Shown here: positions 24,657 to 34,224 of the stretch, piece after piece
Position numbering within the stretch: the first letter of the stretch is position 1
Layout: each line of letters begins with the position of its first letter
DNA from: Pedobacter kyonggii
Lineage (GTDB): Bacteria > Bacteroidota > Bacteroidia > Sphingobacteriales > Sphingobacteriaceae
Direction of reading: 5' to 3'
NCBI RefSeq assembly: GCF_004310665.1
Contig: NZ_SIXF01000016.1
Location: forward strand, 1-64,000
DNA: 64,000 nt
Notes under the pieces: model-generated
The model's input: only the letters and a program-made list of their open reading frames with translations
Told to the model about the DNA's origin: nothing
Databases searched by the model: none
Translations under genes and position numbers: made by a program

Positions 24657-26948
24657 TTAAAGCATTGCTGGCTGATCTTGCAGATAAAAGATTAATTTTC
24701 CGCCCTGAACCAGCAAGTGGTGTTTAATTTGGTTTTTGGTAAAAGACTTTCCATTTAAACTGATTTTTGAGATATAAATAGAATTTTTGTTCTTTTTAAT
24801 GGCTGTTATAACCAATTTTTTGCCGTTTTTAAAAGATATTGTAGCCTGTTTAAACAAAGGACTGGTGAGTTGATAGTTTCCTGAAACAGGGTCTACCGGA
24901 TAAAAGCCGAGTGCTGCAAATACATACCATGCCGACATTTGCCCGGCATCATCATTGCCACTTAAACCACCAGCACCTTCGTCATACTCTTCTGCCAAAA
25001 TACGTGATACTTGCATCTGGGTTTTCCATGGAGAAGAGGTGTAGTTGTATAAAAATGGAATCTGGTGGCCAGGTTCATTTCCATGCCAATATTCCTTTTT
25101 AATAAAGAGCGAATCCAGTTCGTTTTCGAGATTTTTACGCCCACCCATCAACTTGATCAGTCCAGGCATATCATGCGGAACATAAAAAGTATATTGTCTT
25201 GGGGTTCCTTCTGTAATATAAGGTTCGCGGTGATCAGGAAAAAAAGGCTTGTACCAGTTGCCGTCGGCAAAACGTCCTCTAACCATTCCAACATTGGGAT
25301 CAAAAACATGTTGGTAATTAAGCGATCGTTTTGAAAGCTCCCGGTAATCGGTTTCTTTGCCTAAATCTTTCGCGATACTTGCAAGTGCATAATCATCGTA
25401 CGCATACTCTAAGGTTCTACTTACCTGTTCCTTTTTATGAAAAGCATTTGGGATACTGTCTTCTAACGGAATATAACCATACTTTAAATAGCTGTTAATT
25501 CCACGGCGGCCTTTTCCATTCAGATAATCGACAGAATCGGGCATTTGAAAGGCATTTTGCCTCATCAATCGGTAAGCTTCATTAATATCATAACTGCGGA
25601 TCCCTTTATTATATGCAGAGGCAATGAAAGCAGTAGCATGATCGCCGATCATGGCGGCAGTATAACTGTTCCAGCAAGGGAAAATAGGCATCCAGCCACC
25701 TTGCTGACCTTTTAATATCATCGAATTAACAAAGCTATTGGCTAAGTTGGGATTCAATAGCTCTACTAAAGGTAATTGCGCACGGTAAATATCCCACATT
25801 GAAAAATCGTCGTAATAATTGCCTTTATTTAATGTTTTATTCTGATATTTTCCATCAAACTGTGGATATTTCCCATCTACATCATTGTATAACCTGGGAT
25901 GTTGCATGGCATGATAGAGGGCCGTGTAAAAGATTTTTTTGCCTTTTTCATTTGTGTCTGAAATACGGACCTGCGATAGGGATTTTTCCCAAGCCTGATT
26001 GGTGTGTGTTAAAACAGTATCAAAATCATCATTTTTAATCTCACTTTCCAGGTTGGCCTTGGCAGCTGCGATACTTGTAAAAGAGGTGCCAGAATAAATC
26101 ACTAACTGTTCTCCTTTTTGAAGTTTAAAGCCTGCGTAAGCACCAATATCCTTTTTATTGCTGATGTTTTGCTGATTGAAAGTATGACCTTCGCTATAAA
26201 CCCCTGCAGAAGTAAAGGGTTTTTTAAACCGGATGAAAAAATAACCACTAAAGCCTGCAGGTTCTCCCCATCCCTGATATATCCGGTAAACAGGATTATA
26301 TCCGGAAATTTCACCTTTTTCAGCATCAACTTGAATAAAACCTTTGTTCTGATCGCTATTTGGGGTAACTAAAATATAAACGCTATCTGTTTTTAGTGCA
26401 GTGATCCGCATTATACCGCTTCTAAGGCTGGCTGTAATTTCTGTTAACAGTTGATGTTGAGGTAATTTTAATTTGTAATAGGAGGGGGTAGAAACTTCGT
26501 TTTTATGGACATAATTTTCTGCATATTGAGCTGCATTGGTTTTAAGTTGGCCTGAAATGGGCATAATGGTGAAGCTTCCATAATCTTGGGTACAAGAACC
26601 ACTGATCCAATGGCTTGCCCTAAATCCGTAAAACTTTTTGTTGTTATAATAATAAGGTGCCAGACATTTTTTTTCGGTAAGCTGAGTCTGTGGCGTCCAT
26701 TGCGTCATACTAAAGGGCGGTGCTACAGCCGGAATGGTATTGGCCAGGCGTTCGGTTTTATCTTCTATATGTTGGCTGGCCAATGTGGTGCTGGCCGAAG
26801 TACCCGAAAATGGCTGAACGTAGGGAATTAAAGGCTGTTTTTGTGCATAAACAACGTTTGTATAAGTGATTGCTATAGCCGAAAGGAACAGAAACTGTAT
26901 TCCTTTTTTGAATTTTGACGCTCTATTTTTTAAATCAGTTAACAACAT
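24657..26948 (-). CDS. GH92 family alpha-mannosidase
   Basis: This 763-aa protein starts MLLTDLKNRASKF, with a signal peptide-like helix (cleavage near VVYAQ). The GH92 pattern is clear: an N-terminal beta-sandwich and a helical (alpha/alpha)6 domain with DDFSMWDIYRAQLP, EGTPRQYTFYVPHDM and the hallmark GLSGNDDAGQMSAWYVF. GH92 enzymes are calcium-dependent exo-mannosidases that trim alpha-linked mannose from N-glycans or yeast mannan. A TTG 63 bp upstream would extend the frame, but ATG at 26948 places the signal sequence near the N-terminus. It is downstream of the DUF5009-like gene with a REP-like repeat in the gap, so transcription may be separate. Confidence 0.92.
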   Translation of the reverse strand: MLLTDLKNRASKFKKGIQFLFLSAIAITYTNVVYAQKQPLIPYVQPFSGTSASTTLASQHIEDKTERLANTIPAVAPPFSMTQWTPQTQLTEKKCLAPYYYNNKKFYGFRASHWISGSCTQDYGSFTIMPISGQLKTNAAQYAENYVHKNEVSTPSYYKLKLPQHQLLTEITASLRSGIMRITALKTDSVYILVTPNSDQNKGFIQVDAEKGEISGYNPVYRIYQGWGEPAGFSGYFFIRFKKPFTSAGVYSEGHTFNQQNISNKKDIGAYAGFKLQKGEQLVIYSGTSFTSIAAAKANLESEIKNDDFDTVLTHTNQAWEKSLSQVRISDTNEKGKKIFYTALYHAMQHPRLYNDVDGKYPQFDGKYQNKTLNKGNYYDDFSMWDIYRAQLPLVELLNPNLANSFVNSMILKGQQGGWMPIFPCWNSYTAAMIGDHATAFIASAYNKGIRSYDINEAYRLMRQNAFQMPDSVDYLNGKGRRGINSYLKYGYIPLEDSIPNAFHKKEQVSRTLEYAYDDYALASIAKDLGKETDYRELSKRSLNYQHVFDPNVGMVRGRFADGNWYKPFFPDHREPYITEGTPRQYTFYVPHDMPGLIKLMGGRKNLENELDSLFIKKEYWHGNEPGHQIPFLYNYTSSPWKTQMQVSRILAEEYDEGAGGLSGNDDAGQMSAWYVFAALGFYPVDPVSGNYQLTSPLFKQATISFKNGKKLVITAIKKNKNSIYISKISLNGKSFTKNQIKHHLLVQGGKLIFYLQDQPAML

Positions 26949-27042
26949 ATGTATAGTGGGGCCAGGATTTGATATTAAAGTAAGTTCTTTTGTTGCTTCA
27001 TTGGTCTTCAAGGGTAATTTGGTGTTTTAATATCGCTCGTTT

Positions 27043-27073
27043 CGTCATCCTGAACTCGTTTCAGGATCTTTCT
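27043..27073. repeat. REP-like dispersed repeat
   Basis: CGTCATCCTGAACTCGTTTC followed by AGGATCTTTC is a well-known style of intergenic repeat in Bacteroidota. CCTGAA and TTCAGG form a hairpin. Confidence 0.6.
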
Positions 27074-27108
27074 AGTATTACTTAGCGTATGGAGCCTACT
27101 GGACTGCC

Positions 27109-28335
27109 TTAAATTTTTAAAAACCACTTTTTATCATAAAGGAATTTCAATATTCCAAGCTGTATGAGTAGAACACCTAGCCATAAACCTGCCTCCTGCC
27201 AGGCTAGAGGTATTTTAGCGATAACTCCACCAAAGAGGAACTGTGAAGTAGATTCGAAATTGAAAAGCCCATGGGCACAAACGTAAATTAAAATAGAATT
27301 TGTGCCAATCCAGATGAAGGGCAAGCTCCATTTTTGATAAGTTTTAACATCAATAATGTAGTAGAAGAGGGAGAACAGCACCAGACTGAACCCACCGGCA
27401 ACCAACACAAAAGAACTTGTCCACATATTTTTATTGACCGGAAAAACCAGGTTCCATAGTAATCCAAGCGAAACCAGTATTATGCCTGCTATAAAGAGGT
27501 AGAAAGCTTTTAGAACCAGGCTGAAACGGTTGTTTCTATTGTTTAAGAATGTTCCTGTAAATACCCCTAAAAGTGCTGTTGCAATGGCAGGAATAGTGCT
27601 CAATAAACCTTCTGGATCGTAAACTGTACGGTGGAGTTTGCCAGGCAACAATAAGCGGTCTACATAAGCTGCCAGATTACCTTCGGGTGTTAAAACGCCA
27701 TTTCCGAAACCAGGAACAGGTATGGCTATCATGATGATGTAGTAGCCCAATAAAATGCCCAGCAGCCAGATAAGCTGTTTGCGTAACGAAAAATTGAGGT
27801 AAATTAAAGCAGCAAAAAAAGCGGATAGGGCAATACGGCCAAGTACGCTGGCAAACCGTATGCTTTCGTAACCCTGCCACTGCAATAAGCCGTTAACCAC
27901 CATTCCAAGCAGCATTAAAATCAATGTTCTTCTAATTAGGGCATAGTAAATACTTTTTGCTGATTTTTTTTTATCATCGCCTGAGTTTAAATGTTTTTCA
28001 TATGAAAAAGGCATAGAAACGCCGGATATAAAGATAAAGAGCGGGAAAATAAGATCGTAAAAGGTAAAACCGTTCCATGGTGAGTGGTGTAGCTGATTGC
28101 TGAGGCCAACCAAAAACCTTTCAAAAAATGATAAATGGCCATTGCTGGCGATGGTCCAATCATTAGGATTTCTGATCAAATGATGTTCTTTCATTACACC
28201 GTTGGCCAGTCCGTGGAAAATGCCTTCTCCACTAATAATCCAGAACATGTCAAAACCGCGTAAGGCATCTAAAGAAAGTAGTCTTTTCTTTTTCGGTAAA
28301 AGCAAATCCTGTGGTGCAGATTCGGTAATGGCCAT
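27109..28335 (-). CDS. DUF5009/HGSNAT-like membrane acyltransferase
   Basis: This 408-aa protein has about ten TM helices. The N-terminus RLLSLDALRGFDMFWI and FTFYDLIFPLFIFISGVSMPFS are typical of the family related to human heparan-alpha-glucosaminide N-acetyltransferase. Members are thought to move acetyl groups across the membrane to sugars. The catalytic His of the human enzyme cannot be aligned with certainty by eye. It lies between a mannosidase and a phosphatase in a glycan locus, so a sugar-modifying role is plausible. Start ATG at 28335. Confidence 0.88.
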   Translation of the reverse strand: MAITESAPQDLLLPKKKRLLSLDALRGFDMFWIISGEGIFHGLANGVMKEHHLIRNPNDWTIASNGHLSFFERFLVGLSNQLHHSPWNGFTFYDLIFPLFIFISGVSMPFSYEKHLNSGDDKKKSAKSIYYALIRRTLILMLLGMVVNGLLQWQGYESIRFASVLGRIALSAFFAALIYLNFSLRKQLIWLLGILLGYYIIMIAIPVPGFGNGVLTPEGNLAAYVDRLLLPGKLHRTVYDPEGLLSTIPAIATALLGVFTGTFLNNRNNRFSLVLKAFYLFIAGIILVSLGLLWNLVFPVNKNMWTSSFVLVAGGFSLVLFSLFYYIIDVKTYQKWSLPFIWIGTNSILIYVCAHGLFNFESTSQFLFGGVIAKIPLAWQEAGLWLGVLLIQLGILKFLYDKKWFLKI

Positions 28336-28406
28336 AATATTTTTTAAGCTAATGATGGGCGATTTTTGTTTTCTAAAAATAAGCGCTGTTCGGGGAAAAA
28401 TGGAAT

Positions 28407-29387
28407 TTATTTTTTGATAATGGTATTATAAATAATTTCTCCTTCATCGTTAATGGTTTGTACGCGCATTGAATCTTTGCCGACGGAAAAAAGCATGAAA
28501 CCATAAACAGAAGCCACCATCTGGGCATCATTAATGAGTTTTACAGGTGTTTTTTCTGATGCTGCGCCTGAAATGAAATGATGCGTTTTGCCTTCAGGTT
28601 TAATGTACTGCAAGCTGTGCTCGTGCCCGGTGAGGTATACATCTACGCCATAACGATCAAGAATTGGTTTAAGAGAACGGCGGATTGCTTTGGTATCATA
28701 TCCATCTGTGCGGCTTCCTCCAGTATACATGGGGTGATGACCCACAATAATTTTCCATCTGATACTTGGATCTTCATCACTTAATACTTTGGTTAGCCAT
28801 CGTTTTTGCTGGGTAGTATCCTGGCCTTTTACGTTTGGACCGTATTCTGAATTTTTGTAAAATTCTGGAATCAAAGGGTTGGTATCGATAAAAGCAATCA
28901 ATACCTGATTATTCAGATCTCCGTTAATGGGGAATCTCTTTGCATAGTAACGGGCAGGCATTTTCCATCTTCTGCTGATTTTTGAATAGGCTACCTGTGC
29001 ATCTGGATTGGATTTATAATCGTGGTTACCCAACACTGGATACCAATCCCATTGCAAAGAAAATGCAGTATAAATATCTTCAAATGAATATTTAAAAAGT
29101 GGATCCTGCTCGCTGATTACGCCACTAGGGTAAAAGTTATCGCCCGTAGAAATGATAAACTGTGCCTTAACATCTGCTGCTGTAATGCCCATTTGTTGTG
29201 CTACCTGTTTCTGATGGTCGGCACCGTTTCTTCCCCAATCGCCCATAGCAATGAAATTAAGCGATGAGGGATCTTTAGTTAAAGTTTTGGTTGGAGGGGT
29301 GGCTTCAGATTGTGTTTTTAGTAAAACCTGAGCTTGCAATGAGCAATAGGTGAATAGGGAAATCAGTAAAAGTAAGTGTTTCCTCAT
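28407..29387 (-). CDS. Secreted calcineurin-like phosphatase (purple/tartrate-resistant acid phosphatase type)
   Basis: This 326-aa protein has a signal peptide (cleavage near SLQAQ). Metallophosphoesterase motifs appear in order: AMGDWG, TGDNFY, LGNHDY, VGHHPMY and TGHEHSLQ. These are the metal ligands of purple acid phosphatases. It should release phosphate from organic esters in the periplasm or outside. It lies 118 bp after the SusD gene with a terminator between, so it probably has its own promoter. Together with inositol oxygenase upstream, phosphate release from inositol phosphates is a possible but unproven link. Confidence 0.88.
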   Translation of the reverse strand: MRKHLLLLISLFTYCSLQAQVLLKTQSEATPPTKTLTKDPSSLNFIAMGDWGRNGADHQKQVAQQMGITAADVKAQFIISTGDNFYPSGVISEQDPLFKYSFEDIYTAFSLQWDWYPVLGNHDYKSNPDAQVAYSKISRRWKMPARYYAKRFPINGDLNNQVLIAFIDTNPLIPEFYKNSEYGPNVKGQDTTQQKRWLTKVLSDEDPSIRWKIIVGHHPMYTGGSRTDGYDTKAIRRSLKPILDRYGVDVYLTGHEHSLQYIKPEGKTHHFISGAASEKTPVKLINDAQMVASVYGFMLFSVGKDSMRVQTINDEGEIIYNTIIKK

Positions 29388-29454
29388 GGAGATAAATTTA
29401 AGGTGCTTGAGAAATTTTGATGGGCCATCGGCCTTAAACAGGATGGGAAAAAAG

Positions 29455-29486
29455 AAATTTCTCTGGCTTTTACCCCAGAGAAATTT
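29455..29486 (-). terminator. Terminator after the second SusD gene
   Basis: AAATTTCTCTGG and CCAGAGAAATTT form a 12-bp perfect stem with an 8-base loop. On the minus strand it is followed by CTTTTTTCCC. It begins 20 bp after the SusD stop and separates SusCD from the phosphatase. Confidence 0.88.
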
Positions 29487-29505
29487 TTGTATTGTTTACC
29501 ACCGA

Positions 29506-31104
29506 TTAATTGTAACCAGGGTTTTGCTTTAGCTTAGGATTTAAAATCATAGCTGATGATGGAATCGGCATTAGTCGATGAAAAGTTTGTGCATCCGTTT
29601 TAAAACCCCATGTTCCTTCATATTTACCAAAGCGAATCATGTCGTTACGATGCCAGCATTCCCAGGCCATTTCTCTGCAACGTTCTTTGTATAAATCCTC
29701 TAAAGTAACTGATGTCCATGCAGGTGAAGTAGTACGAACGGCACGTAACTGATTCACTAATGATAAAGCTGTTTGCCCTTGCGTAGGTGTTGCACCTCTC
29801 AGTATAGCTTCAGCTTTCATCAACAGGATATCAGAATACCTGAATATTGGTACATCATTATTTTGATTTCTGCTGGATGAGGTGCTATCACAATAAAATT
29901 TATTGTTTCTGTATCCCATATTCCAGGCTATTTCATCGTTTCCTGCATCGAATGGTCTTGATGCATCTCTAAGGGTTACGGTTGGTGTAATATCAACCTG
30001 GTAAGTGAGTGCAGCTGAACCATCAGAACCTGCATAAAATTGATCGTATCCTTTTTTTGTGGTACTTACTGTTACTGGTCTGCCATCATTCAAAAATTGT
30101 GGTCCCTTAATCCATTGTGCATTTCTTTTATCATTAGGATCGTTAAAATTCACATAAAATTCTGGTAATGTACTCATCGGGGCGCTTGGTGTAAATTTTA
30201 AGCTGTATTTTGCCTGTAACGATCTTGGCAGCGAATATCTCGAATAGATCATGGTACCATTACTAAATCCAGGATCGAAAGGGATAGCAAAAATAAATTC
30301 TTTTATCTGTGGGCCATTATCAATGAAGAACATTTTTCTGTAATCGCTTTCTAAACTGTATGGAGCTCCTGTTGCAGTCATAATCGCATCACACATGGCT
30401 ACCGCTTCATTGTATTTTGGTGTATTAATATAAACTTCTGCATTAAGGTACATTTTGGCCAAAATAGCATAGGCTGTATATTTATTTGGGCGGCCATAGG
30501 TAGCTGTTCCTGTAGCACTGCTTAAATTTGGCAATACTTCTTTAAGTTCCGCTTCAATAAAATTAAAAACTTCCTGACGCGATTTAGTTTCTGGAGGTGT
30601 TGTTTGTCCGAAAGTGGTTACAACAGGAATGTTTCCCCACAAATCCATCATCATGAAAAATGCTAATGCTCTGGTAGCCCTAACCTCAGCTACTGCCACT
30701 GTTTTTCCCGTAGATTCAGAAGCATCTTTCAGTAAAAACAAGGTTTGATTTGCTTTACTGATTGTTGCAGAAAGCCATCCCCAACCACTATTAACATGTC
30801 CGTTGTCTTTATTCCACGTATGTTTGTGGTGCATTTCATAAACACCACCATCGTACCAGTTTCCTCCTCTGGCAGGCATAATGGCTTCATCCGTACTTAA
30901 CGACTGTAGAAAGAAATAATCGGTACTCCAGTTTTGGCGAAGCTGCACATATACCTGACCGGTTAGCTGTATAAAGTGTTGGTCTGTTTGGGGAAATGTT
31001 TCAGGAGTTAGCTGTGTTTCCACTTTCAGATCCAGTTTATGGCAAGATGTTAACAGGCTTAGAGATAAAGCTGTACCTGCAATGTATTTAATAAGATTTT
31101 TCAT
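29506..31104 (-). CDS. SusD/RagB-type lipoprotein
   Basis: This 532-aa protein has a lipoprotein signal ending at Cys21 (LLTSCHKLDL). SusD features include RATRALAFFMMMDLWGNIPV near residues 143-162, IFRYSDILLMKAEAIL near 425, and a C-terminal KERCREMAWECWHRNDMIRFGK block. It forms the lid of the adjacent SusC transporter 11 bp upstream. It is slightly longer than average but without extra domains. The neighbourhood (inositol oxygenase, polygalacturonase, GH92) does not settle the substrate. Confidence 0.95.
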   Translation of the reverse strand: MKNLIKYIAGTALSLSLLTSCHKLDLKVETQLTPETFPQTDQHFIQLTGQVYVQLRQNWSTDYFFLQSLSTDEAIMPARGGNWYDGGVYEMHHKHTWNKDNGHVNSGWGWLSATISKANQTLFLLKDASESTGKTVAVAEVRATRALAFFMMMDLWGNIPVVTTFGQTTPPETKSRQEVFNFIEAELKEVLPNLSSATGTATYGRPNKYTAYAILAKMYLNAEVYINTPKYNEAVAMCDAIMTATGAPYSLESDYRKMFFIDNGPQIKEFIFAIPFDPGFSNGTMIYSRYSLPRSLQAKYSLKFTPSAPMSTLPEFYVNFNDPNDKRNAQWIKGPQFLNDGRPVTVSTTKKGYDQFYAGSDGSAALTYQVDITPTVTLRDASRPFDAGNDEIAWNMGYRNNKFYCDSTSSSRNQNNDVPIFRYSDILLMKAEAILRGATPTQGQTALSLVNQLRAVRTTSPAWTSVTLEDLYKERCREMAWECWHRNDMIRFGKYEGTWGFKTDAQTFHRLMPIPSSAMILNPKLKQNPGYN

Positions 31105-31115
31105 CTTTTTAAGTT

Positions 31116-34100
31116 TTAGTTAAATGATACGTTTAACCCGAATAAAAATGTTCTGGTTTTAGGATAAAAGTTATTGGTATCTACCCCTGGAGCAGTACCG
31201 CCCTGGTTGATCTCCGGGTCTATTCCTTTATAACCTGTAATTACAAACAAGTTATTCGCTGTAGTATACAAACGAATAGAATTTACACCAGGAATTATTC
31301 CTTTTTTAAAGGTATATCCAAGTGTTGCGTTATCTAAGCGTAAATAGCTACCATTCTCTAAGAATCTGCTCGAGTATTTATAGGAGTTGAAATCAGCTGG
31401 TGATTCATTTTCAACCTCTACAGGGATGTTGGTGAACTGGGCGGTGTTCGGCCTGAATAAATCAGCACGTGTAACGTTCATAATTTTAACCCCCAATGCC
31501 GCTCTCATAAATACACTTAAATCAAAATTTTTATATCTTAAATTGTTTGACCAACCTAGCAGCGCTTTCGGTTGCGCATTTCCAAGAATATAATAATCGG
31601 TTTTATTGAGCAGGTTTTGTGTTTTAATGTTTCCTGCAGCATCATAATATTGTGAAACACCATTTGCATCTTTACCTGCATACTTAAAGGTGAAAAATGT
31701 TCCGATTGGCTCACCTGGTTTTAGGATCTGTAGAGTTGCACCACTTTGCCCGGCACCGTCAGGAGAAACAGTAAGACGATCCTCAATATTGAATCTGCTA
31801 TCATTCGATAGTGTAATAATCTTATTTTTATTGTGCGCTAAGTTAAATCCTGTAGTCCAGCTAAAGTTATCTGTAACCACAGGCGTGCCGTTTAAAACCA
31901 ACTCAATACCCTTGTTACTTAACTCACCAACATTAGCGGTATAAAGACCTGAAGGGAATAAGTTATTATCAACGCCGAATTGCAATATTAAATCTGTTGT
32001 TTTTTTATCATAAAGGTCTACAGATCCTGTTAATCTGCCGTTAAACAATCCAAAATCCAAACCAATATTGGTTGTGGCCGTTTTCTCCCATCTTAAATCA
32101 GGGTTTTCATTTTGGATTGCACCATAGGCACCTTCTCTTGGCGAACCGTTATAGTAAAACTGTCCAACCTGCCCATAAATCAGTTTAGTAGTTAGCGGGG
32201 CAAAGCCAAGCGAGTTACCTGCAATACCATAACTTCCTCTTAATTTAAGGGTTTTAAGAACGCCTGCGTTTTTAAGGAAGTTTTCCTGATCAATGTTCCA
32301 TGCTGCACCAACAGATGGGTAATAACCCCATGTTTCATTTATTCCAAACACATTTGATCCATCTCTTCTGATTGATCCCTGAATGAGGTATTTGTTTTTA
32401 TAATTATAATTTACCCTTGCAAAATCAGAGATCATCAAAATTTCCTGATATGTTACACCTGGATTAAAATCAACTCTAAAATCCGGTACCGCATAAGGGT
32501 TTCCTAAGCTTAAATTATTATAACTTACCTGGTTAATCGGAAAATTTGTTGAAGTAGCCTGAAAACCATCGTTATTTAGCGATTGTTGATAAGAATAACC
32601 CACTACTGCATTGATATCATGATCACCAAATTTTTTATTCCAGGTTAAGTAGGTTTCAATAATTTTATTGGTGTTTTGATAGGCATTTCTTACTGCCAAA
32701 CCATCCTTACCTACTAGGGTTACAAAACTTGGATTTGCTGGTGGGTCTGGTGTATTTCTAACATTGTTATACCTGGAAGTATAAATGCTATTATAAAATG
32801 CACCATAAACATTTTGGCTATTCTGATATGATGCTGAAACATCGTAAGAGAAGCCGAATGGTAATTTTAAGTTAATCGTTAAATTGCCCAGGATGTTTTT
32901 ATTCTTCAGGTTCTCTGTACCGTTTTCAAGCATAGAAACTGGATTATAATAGCTGGTCTGGATTAGGTTATCGAAATAGGATCCATCTGGATTTTTAACA
33001 GGCGCTGTTGGCAGGTAAGTAAGCATTTGTGCCAGTACAGTATTACGATAAGGAACCAGATTAGCGTTGGTTACCGAGTTGCTGATGTTCAATCCAATCT
33101 TCAGCCTATCATTTAAAGCCTTTTGTTCAATTCCGATGCGACCAATAAATCTATTTAAATCACTGGTTTTAATAATTCCATCTTGTTTAAAATAATTTAA
33201 ACTAGCATTGTAAGTCGTCTTCTCGGTACCACCACTTAAAGATATATTGTGGTTGTATGATAAAGCATCACTGCGCTGTACCTCATCCTGCCAATTGGTA
33301 TTTGCACCTTTATCATTTGCAGGCGTTAATGCAGAATTGGTTTTTGCTAAAAAGGCACGTAACTGATCTGAATTCATCATATCATAACGATTGGAAACGT
33401 TTTCCACACCAAAATAGCCATTGTAGGCGATTTGAGTTGCACCTGCTACACCTCTTTTTGTGGTTACCATAATTACACCATTGGCAGCCCTGTTACCATA
33501 AATAGAAGCAGCGGCAGCATCTTTTAATACATCGATCGAGGCAATATCATCTGGTGCAAGAATCGAAATGTCAGCACCAACCACACCATCAATTACAAAT
33601 AGCGGCGATTGCGCACCTTCACGAAGGGTAGATGCACCACGCATAATGATTGCCGCGTTACGGTTTGGATCGCCACTTCTGGTAATGTTTAATCCCGGTA
33701 CTTTACCTTGCAGCATCTGACCAACATCGCTAATGGCACCTTTATTCAAATCATCACCTTTAACAGTAGAGATAGAACTGGTTAATGCTTTTCTTGAGCT
33801 TTTTCCGTAACCAACAACTACTACATCAGTAAGCGATGAACTCGCCTCGTTGATGACTACCTGATAGGTGGATGCGTTAGTTACCGTAAGTTCTTTTGTT
33901 TGATAGCCTAAAAAACTGAAGAGGATTTTATCACCTGTTTTTGCTGAAATGGTAAAGGATCCTCCAGCACCTGTTGAGGTAACTTTAGTGGTTCCTTTAA
34001 CGGTAACTGAAGCACCTACAATAGGCAGTTTAGCGTCGTCTATTAAATTTCCGGTAATTTTTCGTTCCGTTTGTGCAAAAGCAGTGTTGAACGATTGGCT

Positions 34101-34160
34101 GATCAGTAAAAGTAGCAAAAAGATGCTGGCATACTTTAAGCTCGTACATTTAAATCTCAT
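31116..34160 (-). CDS. SusC/RagA-type TonB-linked outer-membrane transporter
   Basis: This 1014-aa protein has a signal peptide (cleavage near AFAQ, residue 30), a carboxypeptidase-regulatory-like domain (about 33-110), a plug with DVVVVGYGKSSRKALTSSIS and SIDVLKDAAAASIYGNRAAN, and a barrel ending in FGLNVSFN. It energises uptake of an oligosaccharide or related ligand with the SusD protein. It lies 64 bp after the myo-inositol oxygenase gene, with no terminator or promoter visible between. The oxygenase, SusC and SusD are therefore probably one transcription unit. Confidence 0.95.
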   Translation of the reverse strand: MRFKCTSLKYASIFLLLLLISQSFNTAFAQTERKITGNLIDDAKLPIVGASVTVKGTTKVTSTGAGGSFTISAKTGDKILFSFLGYQTKELTVTNASTYQVVINEASSSLTDVVVVGYGKSSRKALTSSISTVKGDDLNKGAISDVGQMLQGKVPGLNITRSGDPNRNAAIIMRGASTLREGAQSPLFVIDGVVGADISILAPDDIASIDVLKDAAAASIYGNRAANGVIMVTTKRGVAGATQIAYNGYFGVENVSNRYDMMNSDQLRAFLAKTNSALTPANDKGANTNWQDEVQRSDALSYNHNISLSGGTEKTTYNASLNYFKQDGIIKTSDLNRFIGRIGIEQKALNDRLKIGLNISNSVTNANLVPYRNTVLAQMLTYLPTAPVKNPDGSYFDNLIQTSYYNPVSMLENGTENLKNKNILGNLTINLKLPFGFSYDVSASYQNSQNVYGAFYNSIYTSRYNNVRNTPDPPANPSFVTLVGKDGLAVRNAYQNTNKIIETYLTWNKKFGDHDINAVVGYSYQQSLNNDGFQATSTNFPINQVSYNNLSLGNPYAVPDFRVDFNPGVTYQEILMISDFARVNYNYKNKYLIQGSIRRDGSNVFGINETWGYYPSVGAAWNIDQENFLKNAGVLKTLKLRGSYGIAGNSLGFAPLTTKLIYGQVGQFYYNGSPREGAYGAIQNENPDLRWEKTATTNIGLDFGLFNGRLTGSVDLYDKKTTDLILQFGVDNNLFPSGLYTANVGELSNKGIELVLNGTPVVTDNFSWTTGFNLAHNKNKIITLSNDSRFNIEDRLTVSPDGAGQSGATLQILKPGEPIGTFFTFKYAGKDANGVSQYYDAAGNIKTQNLLNKTDYYILGNAQPKALLGWSNNLRYKNFDLSVFMRAALGVKIMNVTRADLFRPNTAQFTNIPVEVENESPADFNSYKYSSRFLENGSYLRLDNATLGYTFKKGIIPGVNSIRLYTTANNLFVITGYKGIDPEINQGGTAPGVDTNNFYPKTRTFLFGLNVSFN

Positions 34161-34224
34161 GATTTTTGTAGATTTAGGTTCATAAATTGGTTGTTTTGTT
34201 TAGTTATTGTTTGGAGATAGAATG